Shown one piece after another: positions 15,233 through 24,716 of a stretch of DNA of 64,000 nucleotides (its first letter is position 1; each line of letters starts with the position of its first letter). Source of the stretch: Leptospira brenneri. GTDB taxonomy: Bacteria; Spirochaetota; Leptospiria; Leptospirales; Leptospiraceae. The stretch spans positions 496,001 to 560,000 of the forward strand of contig NZ_NPDQ01000002.1 in assembly GCF_002812125.1 (NCBI RefSeq). Reading direction: 5' to 3'. Under the pieces are notes generated by a model. It made no database searches and had not been told where the DNA came from. It saw only the letters and a program-made list of their open reading frames with translations. The position numbers were made by a program, and so were the translations under genes.

Positions 15233-17433
15233 GTTTCGTCTACCCACGGTTCGTTGGGATCAATAAATTCAATGACAGGAAGTCTGACTGAAAAACAAGT
15301 CCGGCCTGGTTCTGATTCCACAAAAATATTACCTTTGTGTTTTTCAACAATTGACTTCGTAATTCCAAGACCCATTCCCGTTCCTTCTCCGTGATTTTTT
15401 GTAGTGAAAAATGGATCAAAGATTTTGTTTTGTATTTCTAATGAAATTCCTGGTCCATTGTCGATCACTTTGATTTCCACAAGAGATCCTTTTCTTTCCG
15501 TTGTGATCATTAGGTTTCCTGATTGGTTCATTGCTTCTAATCCGTTTAGGATCAGATTGGTCCAAACTCGAATTAAATCTTCGGGCCAACCGATGAGAGT
15601 GGCATCTGTGATGAACGTTTTTTTGAGTGAAACTTTTCCTCGCATTCTATATTGGTAAATTGTAATTACGGTTTCTATATTTTCGAGTAAGGTAAAAATT
15701 CTTCTTTCCTCTGCTTTTGTAACGCGAGAGAAGTTTTTTAAAGCTAAAATTGTTTTGGAGGATCTATCTACCGCAATTTGAATGATGGATAGGTGTAGTC
15801 TAAAATTTTTTTCCTCTAAGATAAGGTTAGAAAGTTTTTCTTGTCCTGATTTTAATAATTGGATTTCTTCTTCGTATAGGTTGGTAATTCCTACATCTAA
15901 AAATCTTTCTAAAATAGCATCCTCATATTCGAGTCCATTGTCTTTAAAGATTTTTTTTAAGTCTGCTTTTTTGTCTTTTCGTTCTGTATAACTTGCTACA
16001 AGTCCAAAATCGGATTGGAAACTAAGGATTTGTTTCATCGTTTTAATTTCAGATGGAGTCAGTGAAGAATAAATATTTTCTTTAGAACCTAAGTGTTTGA
16101 TTTCATTCGTTTTGGATTCAATAAGGGTTTCAATCGATGCTTTGATGGCACTTAATGGATTATTAATTTCATGAGCCACACCAGCAATCAACTTTCCCAG
16201 CTCTGACATTTTTTCAGAAAACACAAGTTTACTTTCTGTATGACTGATTTGTAATAATGCTTTTTCGAGTTCCTCTTTCTGTGTTTGGATTTCTTTTGTG
16301 CGTTCTATCACCATCGTTTCTAGTTCTGCATTTTCTTTGGTGACCGATTCTTCTTTTCTCATTCGGGTTTGGATCTGAAATTTTGAAATGGCAATTGTAA
16401 AAATTGTCATTTGTAAAGCAGCTCCAATCTCATTGGCAGAACTTAAAAAAGGATAGGAAGGTAGTAGGCCTAAGTTTGTTAGAACTAAAAGGCTCGTACT
16501 AACTTGTCTTACCAGAAATGCGTAGAACAATACATTCGCATTTTCTTGTTTTTTGATCATACTAAGGATCGCATAGCCGAACGTAACTGTTGTGAGAATT
16601 AGACTATTGGAATAAATGAATCGAAAATATATCTGTAAATCTACAAATACAATAAAAATAGACACCAACATAAAGATCGCATAGGATACAAAATACTTAT
16701 CAGCATTTGGATATTTTTCTTTGGTATGCAGAAACTCTCGTAAAAAAATAACAAGCCCGAAAGGAGTTAAGGAAATGAGACCAGGAACGTAACGATAAAA
16801 CCATTCGAAATTACTGACACCATATTCATACAATATCCCAGATCTGAGAGTGTTTGTGAATAAAATTGTAAGAGTCGCAAAAGTGAGTAATAAATAGACT
16901 CTTTCTCTTAATAATACAAACTGTGTTGCAGAGATTAAACAGACTAGGATACAAAGACCTAAATGAAAACCCTGCCATAAAGAAATCGATTTAGTATATT
17001 GTAGTATATTAGATTCATTTCGAACTTGAAAATTGATTCGATGAGCATCATCAGAATGGATTTTAAATTGATAAATTCCTTTCTCTTTAGCGGGTAAAAC
17101 AAAACCGCCTGTAAATAAAACATCGGGATGTTTTTTTCTTAAAAGTCCTGTTTGGATTAGAGAGACCGGCCTATCATTCTGGAAAAGAGTCATATCCAGT
17201 TCAGAGATCATTCCGTTTTCAAAATGAAGATATCTTGATGCATCTTCATCAAATTGAATTTGGTAGTAGTGGTATTCTTCGGTGAAACCGAAGTAAAAAT
17301 GTGTGTTGTAGTCTTTAGGGGTTAGGTTAGAAATTTTTGTATCGGAATTGGTTCCTAGATGCCAAAGTCCCAAACTTCCTTCTGCTCGAAGAGCCAAAGG
17401 AAGGAAGAGCAGGCAAAAAAGAATTCGATACAA
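15229..17433 (-). CDS. 7TMR-DISM sensor histidine kinase with enlarged HisKA region
   Basis: A 734-residue hybrid receptor: signal peptide (1-17), extracellular 7TMR-DISM ligand domain (about 18-155), seven membrane helices (about 160-365), a coiled coil, then a kinase core. The phosphoacceptor is His421 in AHEINNP. The ATPase domain has NLILNGLEAM (N box), DNGPG (G1), FDPFFTTK and GTGMGLGI (G2). The spacing between His421 and the second dimerisation helix (NFSR, near 568) is about 147 residues instead of the usual 60-70. There is no receiver domain, so a separate response regulator is needed. It lies 21 nt after the upstream lipoprotein gene. Confidence 0.9.
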   Translation of the reverse strand: MYRILFCLLFLPLALRAEGSLGLWHLGTNSDTKISNLTPKDYNTHFYFGFTEEYHYYQIQFDEDASRYLHFENGMISELDMTLFQNDRPVSLIQTGLLRKKHPDVLFTGGFVLPAKEKGIYQFKIHSDDAHRINFQVRNESNILQYTKSISLWQGFHLGLCILVCLISATQFVLLRERVYLLLTFATLTILFTNTLRSGILYEYGVSNFEWFYRYVPGLISLTPFGLVIFLREFLHTKEKYPNADKYFVSYAIFMLVSIFIVFVDLQIYFRFIYSNSLILTTVTFGYAILSMIKKQENANVLFYAFLVRQVSTSLLVLTNLGLLPSYPFLSSANEIGAALQMTIFTIAISKFQIQTRMRKEESVTKENAELETMVIERTKEIQTQKEELEKALLQISHTESKLVFSEKMSELGKLIAGVAHEINNPLSAIKASIETLIESKTNEIKHLGSKENIYSSLTPSEIKTMKQILSFQSDFGLVASYTERKDKKADLKKIFKDNGLEYEDAILERFLDVGITNLYEEEIQLLKSGQEKLSNLILEEKNFRLHLSIIQIAVDRSSKTILALKNFSRVTKAEERRIFTLLENIETVITIYQYRMRGKVSLKKTFITDATLIGWPEDLIRVWTNLILNGLEAMNQSGNLMITTERKGSLVEIKVIDNGPGISLEIQNKIFDPFFTTKNHGEGTGMGLGITKSIVEKHKGNIFVESEPGRTCFSVRLPVIEFIDPNEPWVDET

Positions 17434-17454
17434 TCAGGTTTTATATCTTAGATC

Positions 17455-18162
17455 TTATTGTGGAACAATATTCGGAGCGTTACACTTTAAGGTTCCGCGG
17501 ATGATGACAGACTTGGCATCGGTTGTTGTATTTTGTACCAAACAAGTTTTGTTGTCTGATGTGAAACATTGCGTAGTGGAAGTTCCCGATGTACAGTTCA
17601 CGCTATCTAATGTATTACAAGAGTTAAGAACAGTAGTTGCGGAGGATGCTATATTGCTATAAGTTCCATTCAGGGTGATTTCTAGATTGAAGAAGGAAAT
17701 TTGTTGGGCACTTTGAAGAGCCGTGTCAATGTTGATCCCTTGGTTGAACCATTCCACTGTCCCTTGTGTTCCTTGAACCGTTTTTCCAAAGGCTCCACCA
17801 GCAAGAACAAAACCTTGTTGTGGGTCGATCTTCCCTTGGATCTGAGTGCTATCGTAAGTGAAACGTAAATTGAGGGTTTCTTTTGTTTTAAAAATTAACT
17901 GTGAAATAACCGTAAAGCGCGTGTTATTTGTTGTTGATGTAGATCCTGTTGAGCCAGTCGTAGTGCCTGTTCCTGTGGTTGTCGTTGTGGCTGGGGTTGC
18001 TTGCCCACAACTTGTTGTGATATCGCTGTCCACTTCCCCTAAAAAGTAAAGGGCTGGTTCTCCATCAGCAAGTAATGAGATTTCTGCTTTGTTTTCGTTT
18101 TTAAGACCACAAGCCAGAAAAAGGGAGGAAAATGCCACTAGAACCACTATCGATCGAAACAT
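17455..18162 (-). CDS. Lipoprotein with Thr/Gly-rich linker, unknown function
   Basis: A 235-residue lipoprotein from the ATG at 18160-18162 (a TTG at 18171 is the alternative). The lipobox is LFLAC. After about 35 residues comes a low-complexity Thr/Gly/Ser linker (ATPATTTTTTGTG and following), then a beta-rich domain with six cysteines towards the C-terminus (NSCNTLD, NCTSG, TQCFTSD, KTCLVQN, LKCNAP). Gene order suggests co-transcription with the downstream histidine kinase, so it might deliver a signal to it; that is inference. Confidence 0.7.
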   Translation of the reverse strand: MFRSIVVLVAFSSLFLACGLKNENKAEISLLADGEPALYFLGEVDSDITTSCGQATPATTTTTGTGTTTGSTGSTSTTNNTRFTVISQLIFKTKETLNLRFTYDSTQIQGKIDPQQGFVLAGGAFGKTVQGTQGTVEWFNQGINIDTALQSAQQISFFNLEITLNGTYSNIASSATTVLNSCNTLDSVNCTSGTSTTQCFTSDNKTCLVQNTTTDAKSVIIRGTLKCNAPNIVPQ

Positions 18163-18250
18163 ACCATCCAATCGTCGCAGGAATTCATTCCCTGGTCAAG
18201 AGGATTCAGAATTTCCTTGGGAAATTTAGACGAAAATAGAATCTTGCCCT

Positions 18251-20059
18251 ATGGGGTCAAATTTCGGTCTAAAGACTGTGTTTTCTATCCAGGGACCGAG
18301 ATCGATTTATGTCTATTCCCTAATCATTGGCCTCCTCTCTGGTTTCGGAGCCATAGGCTTCAACTGGGCTTTGACTTGGACGGAATCTTTTACTTTTGGT
18401 AGCCTAATGGGTTACGATCCAGGCATTCCTTCAGGTGATTCGCATTTCCATTCGGTGGGGAATGTTGGGTCGATCTCACCTCTTTGGGTTGTTTTTTTAC
18501 CGGCCATTGGTGGTCTCCTTGTGGGAATCATTACTAGCTTCTTTTGTTCAGAGGCTCATGGTGGTGGAACCGATTCACTCATTTATGCATTCCATTTTAA
18601 AGAAGGAAAGATTCAGGCTAAAGTACCTTTTTATAAGGCGATAGCCACCATACTCACGTTAGGCTCCGGTGGATCGGGAGGAAAGGAAGGGCCAACGGCA
18701 CAAATTGGAGCCGGTTTTGGATCTAGTTTGGCTGGGTTTTTAGGAGCCGGTGCAAGGGCTCGTAGAACCTTGATGTTGGCAGGAACCGCGGGAGGGCTTG
18801 GAGCCATCTTTCGCGCTCCTCTTGGTGGAGCGATCACTGCAGTAGAGATGGTATACCAAGAAGATATCGAAAGTGATTCTCTTGTGCCTTGTATTCTATC
18901 CTCTGTCACTGCTTATTTAACTTATATCAGTATTGTCGGAAGTGGCTCTATATTTTCAGTTCAAGAATATAGTTTAAATGATTATCGACATATTCCATTA
19001 TACATTGTGTTAGGTTTACTTTGTTATGTAGTGGGATATTTTTTTGTAAAAGTATATCATCTGGTACAAGATTTATTTTCTAAACTTCCTCTTCCAAATT
19101 ACTTAAAACCAGCGTTTGGTGGTTTGATTGTAGGTTGTATTGCTTTACTTTTTCCTGAAGTTTTGGGTTCTGGGTTTGGCCTCATCCAAAGAATGATCAA
19201 TGGAGAAGTTTTGGAATCTACAAGTTTTGGATTCTCTGGCCCTTTTTTCCTACTAGCGGTTGCCTTATTTAAAGTATTTTCTACTTCATTTACGGTTGGG
19301 TCTGGAGGTTCTGGCGGATTACTGGGTCCTTCTTTTGCCATCGGTGGTATGTTAGGTGCCTTTGTGGGTACAATGGCTCAAGTTTTATTTCCCGAACTGA
19401 ATATCATCATCTTTCCTTTTTTACTAGTGGGTATGGGATCTTTTTTTGCAGGGGTGGCAAGGGCTCCCATTGCGGGAATGATTATGGTTTGTGATATGAT
19501 CGGGAGTTATGAATTACTGCCTCCGTTAATGATTGTATCCGTCATTGCCGTTGTTTTATCTCAAAAAATCTCTATTTATCGAAACCAAATTAAAAACAGA
19601 TTTTTATCTCCTTCCCATCATTGGGATATGAACCAAGACATTATGGATCGGATCCGGATCACGGATCATTTTTCTGAATTTCGCAAATATGCAATGGTCT
19701 CTGAAACCTTGTCATTAACAGAGTTACAAACCAATGCACCTGGAATCCAAGCTAGTGATTTCATTTTGCTTGGTGCGGGAGATGAATATAAGGGGATTGT
19801 TTCTCTTCGAAAAAATAGAATCCTTCCAGAATTTGAAGAAGATTTAAAAAACCTGATCACTTGCGGAGAAATTGTGCAAGATGTTCCTTCTGTTTGCACA
19901 AATGATACTCTTGGTAAAGCTTTGCAAATTCTATTAGAATATGATGTCGACAAACTTGCGATTGTTGAAGATGGTAAATGTTTGGGTTATTTGCGATATA
20001 TTGATTTGTTTAATGCATACCAAAATGAAGTGAAAAATAAACAACGTAAATCAGTATGA
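18251..20059 (+). CDS. ClC chloride/proton antiporter with two CBS domains
   Basis: A ClC-family transporter of 602 residues. The pore motif GSGGSGGKEGP carries the gating Glu (Glu146), and the second GSGGSGG motif is followed by LLGPSFAIGG. A second Glu (Glu199 in AVEMVY) sits where the proton-path glutamate of E. coli ClC is found, so an antiporter is more likely than a channel. Two CBS domains fill residues about 455-595, with a possible nucleotide-sensing role. The start lacks a strong ribosome binding site. The stop overlaps the next ATG (ATGA at 20056-20059). Confidence 0.9.
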   Translation: MGSNFGLKTVFSIQGPRSIYVYSLIIGLLSGFGAIGFNWALTWTESFTFGSLMGYDPGIPSGDSHFHSVGNVGSISPLWVVFLPAIGGLLVGIITSFFCSEAHGGGTDSLIYAFHFKEGKIQAKVPFYKAIATILTLGSGGSGGKEGPTAQIGAGFGSSLAGFLGAGARARRTLMLAGTAGGLGAIFRAPLGGAITAVEMVYQEDIESDSLVPCILSSVTAYLTYISIVGSGSIFSVQEYSLNDYRHIPLYIVLGLLCYVVGYFFVKVYHLVQDLFSKLPLPNYLKPAFGGLIVGCIALLFPEVLGSGFGLIQRMINGEVLESTSFGFSGPFFLLAVALFKVFSTSFTVGSGGSGGLLGPSFAIGGMLGAFVGTMAQVLFPELNIIIFPFLLVGMGSFFAGVARAPIAGMIMVCDMIGSYELLPPLMIVSVIAVVLSQKISIYRNQIKNRFLSPSHHWDMNQDIMDRIRITDHFSEFRKYAMVSETLSLTELQTNAPGIQASDFILLGAGDEYKGIVSLRKNRILPEFEEDLKNLITCGEIVQDVPSVCTNDTLGKALQILLEYDVDKLAIVEDGKCLGYLRYIDLFNAYQNEVKNKQRKSV

Positions 20060-20646
20060 GATTCTCTAGTCATTTTATGAAATTTCAATTTGTAATATTA
20101 GGTCAAATTTTGCCCCGCTTATTTTATTTATTTTTACTTGGGTGTATGGTTTTATTCGCCAATTGTTTTGGAGCAAGGCAAGTGGTTGAAAAAAAAACTG
20201 ATGCACATATCAAACCAATTGTCATCCCTCCACAGTATTTAAAACCCATCGTTGGTAGAGTGGAATGGGTCGAATTTCCCAATTGGAAACTCAAACTTCG
20301 AGCAAGAGTAGATACAGGAGCCAAGTCTTGTTCCATTCATGCCGTCAATATTGAAAGAGTGACTGAAAATGGCGAAGTGTTCGTTTTATTTGATACCTTT
20401 GTAGACGAAAAACCGGTTCGATTAAAAAGTAAGTTTGTAAAAGAAGCAAAAGTCACAAGTACTTCGGGTGTTTCTGAAAATAGAATCATCATCAGTGAAG
20501 TGATGAAAATGGGAAAGTATAAAGAGGAAGTGATTATCAATTTGAACGATAGAACCAATCTAACTTATCCCATACTCATTGGACGTAATTATCTAATGGG
20601 TAAATTTCTCGTGGATGTTTCTTTATCACATGCGTTAGGGGACTAG
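20056..20646 (+). CDS. Retropepsin-like lipoprotein (PF05618 putative protease)
   Basis: A 196-residue protein of the PF05618 family, annotated as an ATP-dependent zinc protease but carrying a retroviral-type aspartic protease motif: RARVDTGAKSCSIHA, with the catalytic DTGA. The N-terminus is hydrophobic and contains FANC, a plausible lipobox near Cys36, so it would be anchored at the membrane. In known families this protein is encoded beside a RimK-like ligase and an inactive transglutaminase, exactly as here. It may trim or process what the ligase makes; that is inference. Confidence 0.85.
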   Translation: MRFSSHFMKFQFVILGQILPRLFYLFLLGCMVLFANCFGARQVVEKKTDAHIKPIVIPPQYLKPIVGRVEWVEFPNWKLKLRARVDTGAKSCSIHAVNIERVTENGEVFVLFDTFVDEKPVRLKSKFVKEAKVTSTSGVSENRIIISEVMKMGKYKEEVIINLNDRTNLTYPILIGRNYLMGKFLVDVSLSHALGD

Positions 20647-20647
20647 T

Positions 20648-22231
20648 TTGGATCGTAAAACTTTAATTACTATTTCCATTCTGATCATATTACCTATCAT
20701 TTCGATTCTTTATAAATTGAATATTGCTGCGTTGTCCTTACTTCCTGTGGAAGTTGATGATACTGTGAATTTACAGGTGGTCATCCTCCCCAAAGAGAAT
20801 GTCGCCGTTTCTGAAGTAACCTTCCCCATTCCCAAACAATTCATCCAATCAAGGGTTTTAAAATCCAATACCAAAATTGAAGATTTAGATTTTCGATTAC
20901 AAAAAAAACAATTTGGTCATTTGGGAATTTGGGAAGGAGAGGATTGGCATTCATCCATCGGATATTATGCAAAAATAAAAATCCTTCCCTACTCACATAC
21001 GAATCCAGAGCCAGAGATTCCCCAATCGGTGGGAAAACAAAATGCGAAAGAACCATATTATCTTTCTCTCAAGAACTTCTCACCAGAGGAGATTCGTTTG
21101 GCAAAAAAATTATTCGAACAGATTCATCCTTACGACAAAGACAATGTTGCTGCCGCCAAACAAATTTATTATTTTATTTCAGAAGAAGTTTTGAATACCA
21201 CAAAAGACATTACTCTTTCCGATACGATTCGTTTGAACAATGGCAGCGCCTATACACAATCAATTTTGTTTTCATTACTTTGTCGTATGAAAGGAATCCA
21301 GGCTCGTACGGTCGCTGGTTTTGATTTATCAAAACAAAACCCAAAAGACAGTAAAACAAAACTCAGTTTTTGGAACGAAATTCGTATCCACGGAAAATGG
21401 TATTTTGTATCTACTTACAAAAATATTTTTGCCGGTAGTGTGAATGGATATTTGCCACTTTGGAAATCAGTAGAGGAAAGAAGGTCGCTTGGTGAAGATC
21501 CAGCTACCTTCCGTTACACGGCGTATATTACAAAATCGAATGTAAACAGATATAATTTTAAAGAATATAGCGAAGAGGTGGCGTCGAGTAATAGTTTTTT
21601 ACGTTATTATTCCTTATATAGTTTGCCAACACCTTTGCAAAATTTATTCCGATTGGTGATTCTAATTCCCATTGGAGCTTTGGTATTGTCTGTTGCTAGA
21701 AATATGATTGGGATTCCAACCTTTGGAATCTTTACCCCCATTTTGCTCGCTATGTTTTTTTATGAAACCAATTTGGTTTTTGGGATTAGTTTTTTCCTTT
21801 TGATGATTGGGTTAGGTTTTTTTGAACGGTTTGCTTTGGATAAATACTATCTACTGGCTGTTCCTAGACTTTCGATTTTGCTTACCATTACTGTTCTTAC
21901 ATTGATTTTGTTTTCTGTTCTGAATGAAGAAATTTCTTTTTTTAATCAAATGAGTGTGACCTTATTTCCTATTGTGATCACTACTATTTTTATAGAAAGG
22001 TTTTCGATTATGATCATTGAGGAAGGTATCCTCAATACCTTTGTTACGCTTGCGGGAACTCTATTCATTGCCCTCATTAGTTATACGATATTCTTTTTTG
22101 GCTCTTTGCAAATTCTCTTTTTTACACATCCAGAGTTGTTATTGGTTGTGATTGCCATTCAAATCCTTCTTGGCCAATACAAAGGGTATCGAGTATCTGA
22201 ACTCTTCCGTTTTAAGGAAATTTTTAAGTAG
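20648..22231 (+). CDS. Inactive transglutaminase fused to seven membrane helices
   Basis: A 527-residue protein starting at TTG just after the retropepsin stop codon. A signal/anchor helix (about 5-28) is followed by a periplasmic transglutaminase-like domain (about 100-320; NNGSAYTQSILFSLLCRMKGIQAR replaces the normal Cys site, in which the Ser/Tyr stretch lacks the catalytic Cys). Seven hydrophobic helices follow (about 335-515; FGIFTPILLAMFF). This is the 7TM_transglut_in architecture described next to ATP-grasp ligases. It overlaps the ligase start by 1 nt. Probable role: a membrane partner that senses or binds a peptide product. Confidence 0.85.
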   Translation: MDRKTLITISILIILPIISILYKLNIAALSLLPVEVDDTVNLQVVILPKENVAVSEVTFPIPKQFIQSRVLKSNTKIEDLDFRLQKKQFGHLGIWEGEDWHSSIGYYAKIKILPYSHTNPEPEIPQSVGKQNAKEPYYLSLKNFSPEEIRLAKKLFEQIHPYDKDNVAAAKQIYYFISEEVLNTTKDITLSDTIRLNNGSAYTQSILFSLLCRMKGIQARTVAGFDLSKQNPKDSKTKLSFWNEIRIHGKWYFVSTYKNIFAGSVNGYLPLWKSVEERRSLGEDPATFRYTAYITKSNVNRYNFKEYSEEVASSNSFLRYYSLYSLPTPLQNLFRLVILIPIGALVLSVARNMIGIPTFGIFTPILLAMFFYETNLVFGISFFLLMIGLGFFERFALDKYYLLAVPRLSILLTITVLTLILFSVLNEEISFFNQMSVTLFPIVITTIFIERFSIMIIEEGILNTFVTLAGTLFIALISYTIFFFGSLQILFFTHPELLLVVIAIQILLGQYKGYRVSELFRFKEIFK

Positions 22232-23181
22232 TGATTTCTCTTTTCAAAAAATTTGAAGGAGAAGGAATCCTTGGAATCAATCGTAGGATTGGTGAATATA
22301 TTTTACCCTTCAATCCAAGGGAATATTATCCATTAGTTGATGATAAGTGGAAAACAGCGGAACTTGCTAGGCAATTCAATGTTCCTATGCCCCATCATTA
22401 TGGGGTTGTCGATACTTTTGGTGGGATTCGAAAGATTCGTGAACTCATTCAAAATCGACCAGGCTTTGTTGTAAAACCAGCTAACGGTGGTATGGGGAAC
22501 GGAATCCTTGTGATTGTTCGTGAATCAGAAAGTGAGAGTGGTTCGATTCATTATCATAAAGTAGACGACAAAACCCTTTCTGAAAAAGAACTTCATCACC
22601 ATATCTCTGGAATTTTATCTGGATTGTATTCCTTGGATGGAAACTCGGATTCTTGTGTATTACAAGAAAGGTTGGAATGTCATTCTTTCTTTCAGGAGAT
22701 TTCGTTTCGTGGGATTCCTGACATTCGTGTGATTGTGTTTTTGGGTTATCCTGTGATGGCTATGTTAAGGTTACCGACTAAAGAATCGGGGGGGAGGGCA
22801 AATCTTCACCAAGGAGCTTTAGGTGTTGGGGTAGACCTGAGAACTGGAACTCTCACTCATGCCGTTTGTAATGATAAAATCATTCACCTACACCCTGACA
22901 CAAAACAAACATTAAGCGGTAGGGTTCTGCCTCATTGGGAAACGATTTTAGAAATGGCATCTCGGTGTTATGATATGTCTGGTCTTGGGTATTTGGGTGT
23001 GGACATTGTGCTCGATGAAACTAGAGGACCACTTCTGCTGGAAATGAATGCAAGGCCTGGACTAGGAATTCAAATTGCGAATCGGATGGGATTACGGGAC
23101 CGTTTGCGTTTGGTGGAAAAGATTCGTAATTCGGCGGATGGTCCTAAGACCCGAGTCCACCGAATGTTTCAAGAGTTATAA
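22231..23181 (+). CDS. RimK-related alpha-L-glutamate ligase (ATP-grasp)
   Basis: A 316-residue ATP-grasp ligase of the rimK_rel_E_lig type, starting at GTG within TAGTG. Seen in order: the GILGINRRIGEYI start, the ATP-binding VVKPANGGMGNGI loop, LQERLECH, RVIVFLGYPVMAMLR, and the metal-binding end LLLEMNARPGLGIQIAN. RimK relatives add glutamate to an acceptor carboxylate. With the retropepsin and the inactive 7TM transglutaminase it forms a conserved trio; the acceptor substrate is not known. It is the last gene of the operon. Confidence 0.88.
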   Translation: MISLFKKFEGEGILGINRRIGEYILPFNPREYYPLVDDKWKTAELARQFNVPMPHHYGVVDTFGGIRKIRELIQNRPGFVVKPANGGMGNGILVIVRESESESGSIHYHKVDDKTLSEKELHHHISGILSGLYSLDGNSDSCVLQERLECHSFFQEISFRGIPDIRVIVFLGYPVMAMLRLPTKESGGRANLHQGALGVGVDLRTGTLTHAVCNDKIIHLHPDTKQTLSGRVLPHWETILEMASRCYDMSGLGYLGVDIVLDETRGPLLLEMNARPGLGIQIANRMGLRDRLRLVEKIRNSADGPKTRVHRMFQEL

Positions 23182-23198
23182 AGAGAAATAACTTTGTC

Positions 23199-23711
23199 TT
23201 AAGCGTTTTGTTTTGCTGTAGAAAATACAGTTCGATTGAGAAAAGCCATAGATCCAAAAAGGATTCCAGAATACACCAGGTCTCCTACAATCGAGTTTTG
23301 GAAAAAAGGAATGGCAAGTGTAAAACAAGTCACAAGTCCAGAAAGATCCAAACTGTACATCCCACTTGTTGCCCAAACCGCAAGGTTTGTGAGAACAAAG
23401 AAAACCACAGATCCAACCACTGTATAACCAAAGGATTTCGTTAAGGAAGATCTAATTTGTTTTCCAAAAAGGACTGCGAGAATCATAAATCCGTAAATTA
23501 CAGGGATAAGGTCGTGGAAACCGATGTAAAGGTCAGAAAGGAACATCGCTAAAAGAGGAACAAAAAGAGCAAGTCGTCTGTCTGCCACATAAGCACCCGA
23601 AAACAAAGAAACAGCCAAAACTGGCGTAAAATTCGGTGGGTGTGGTAGGATTCTGCTGATGACAGTAGCGATCACCATAAGGATGGCAATAGAAACACGG
23701 GATTGGAACAT
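23199..23711 (-). CDS. DUF6580-like membrane protein
   Basis: A 170-residue membrane protein with five or six helices. The N-terminal half (SRILPHPPNFTPVLAVSLFSGAYV, split here as SRILPHPPNFTP and LFSGAY) and the following SDLYIGFHDLIPVIYG match the DUF6580 family, which resembles ECF transporter substrate-binding S components. It is a single gene, convergent with the ligase operon and divergent from mazG. Its 5' region contains an eight-base homopolymer. Substrate unknown. Confidence 0.75.
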   Translation of the reverse strand: MFQSRVSIAILMVIATVISRILPHPPNFTPVLAVSLFSGAYVADRRLALFVPLLAMFLSDLYIGFHDLIPVIYGFMILAVLFGKQIRSSLTKSFGYTVVGSVVFFVLTNLAVWATSGMYSLDLSGLVTCFTLAIPFFQNSIVGDLVYSGILFGSMAFLNRTVFSTAKQNA

Positions 23712-23728
23712 AGGGATAGACTCGTAAA

Positions 23729-23736
23729 GGGGGGGG
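23729..23736. repeat. G8 homopolymer between DUF6580 gene and mazG
   Basis: Eight consecutive G (C on the minus strand) lie 18 nt upstream of the DUF6580 start and 58 nt upstream of mazG, flanked by AAA and CCTTT. Such tracts can change length by slippage and alter promoter spacing or leader structure. Confidence 0.6.
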
Positions 23737-23794
23737 CCTTTCGCAAGATAAAATTTCCGTTTGCTTCTCGTGAGGTTTCGGAAAAATACAATCA

Positions 23795-24706
23795 GTGAAC
23801 CCTCCTAATTTTGATTCTCCCCTGGAAAACCTACTCGCTCTTACGGCTGATCTACGTAGCCCTGAGGGTTGTCCTTGGGACAAAGAACAGACCCATCATT
23901 CTGTCATTCCCCATTTACTCGAAGAAACCTACGAGGTTGTGGATACCATCGAAAGGGGAGACGACAACCACTTACGAGAAGAACTTGGTGACTTACTTTT
24001 TCAAATCACGTTCCATAGCCAACTGGCCAAGGAAAGAGGTGCTTTTGATTTTCAAGACGTGGCAAATGATGTATTCCAAAAATTAGTTTTCCGTCACCCT
24101 CATGTCTATGGGGATCAGTCGGGAATTGATTCGGGAGATCAGGTTCTGACCCAGTGGGACCAATTGAAACAAAAAGAAAAAGAGAAAAAGGGACAAGGCT
24201 CTCTTGACAAAAGTATTCTCGCTGGAATTCCAAAAGCACTCCCCGCCATCCAACGCTCTGAAAAAATTCAAAGTAAAGTTACGAAACAAGGATTTGATTG
24301 GCCGACAGTCTCCGGTGTATTTGAAAAATTTCACGAAGAGATCGGGGAACTCAATATAGAATTAAAATCCCAAGGATCACTTGATTCTAAAAAATTACCA
24401 TATAATGAAAGAGTAGAGGACGAGTTAGGTGATCTATTCTTTTTACTCGTAAATTTATCACGTAAACTTTCTGTGGATCCCGAAACTTGCCTCCGAAGAG
24501 CCAATGAAAAATTTGAAACTAGATTTCGTATTGTAGAAGAACTCGTAGAACCAACTGGAAAAACTTTAAAAGACCATTCGCTTGCGGAACTTGATTTGTT
24601 TTGGGACGAGGCTAAATTGCGGTTAAGAGATAAAGTTTTAAATTCAATTCAAAAAAATCCTGATGGCAATGTTAAAAATCTATCTGACCAAAGCCAGAAT
24701 CGGTAA
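23795..24706 (+). CDS. mazG: Nucleoside triphosphate pyrophosphohydrolase MazG
   Basis: House-cleaning NTP pyrophosphatase of 303 residues, starting at GTG without a clear ribosome binding site. It has the two MazG repeats: GCPWDKEQTHHSV and EETYEVVDTIE...REELGDLLFQ in the first, and FEKFHEEIGELNIE...VEDELGDLFFLLVN in the second; the EExxE/ExxD metal ligands are present in both. It hydrolyses NTPs to NMP and PPi and can lower aberrant or signalling nucleotides. An Asn/Gln-rich tail of about 30 residues follows. A small unknown gene comes 10 nt later. Confidence 0.93.
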   Translation: MNPPNFDSPLENLLALTADLRSPEGCPWDKEQTHHSVIPHLLEETYEVVDTIERGDDNHLREELGDLLFQITFHSQLAKERGAFDFQDVANDVFQKLVFRHPHVYGDQSGIDSGDQVLTQWDQLKQKEKEKKGQGSLDKSILAGIPKALPAIQRSEKIQSKVTKQGFDWPTVSGVFEKFHEEIGELNIELKSQGSLDSKKLPYNERVEDELGDLFFLLVNLSRKLSVDPETCLRRANEKFETRFRIVEELVEPTGKTLKDHSLAELDLFWDEAKLRLRDKVLNSIQKNPDGNVKNLSDQSQNR

Positions 24707-24716
24707 ATAAAAGAAT

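Noticed and set aside
23208..23444. Plus-strand frames opposite the DUF6580 gene
   Set aside because: Antisense shadows with highly basic, low-complexity products and no ribosome binding site.
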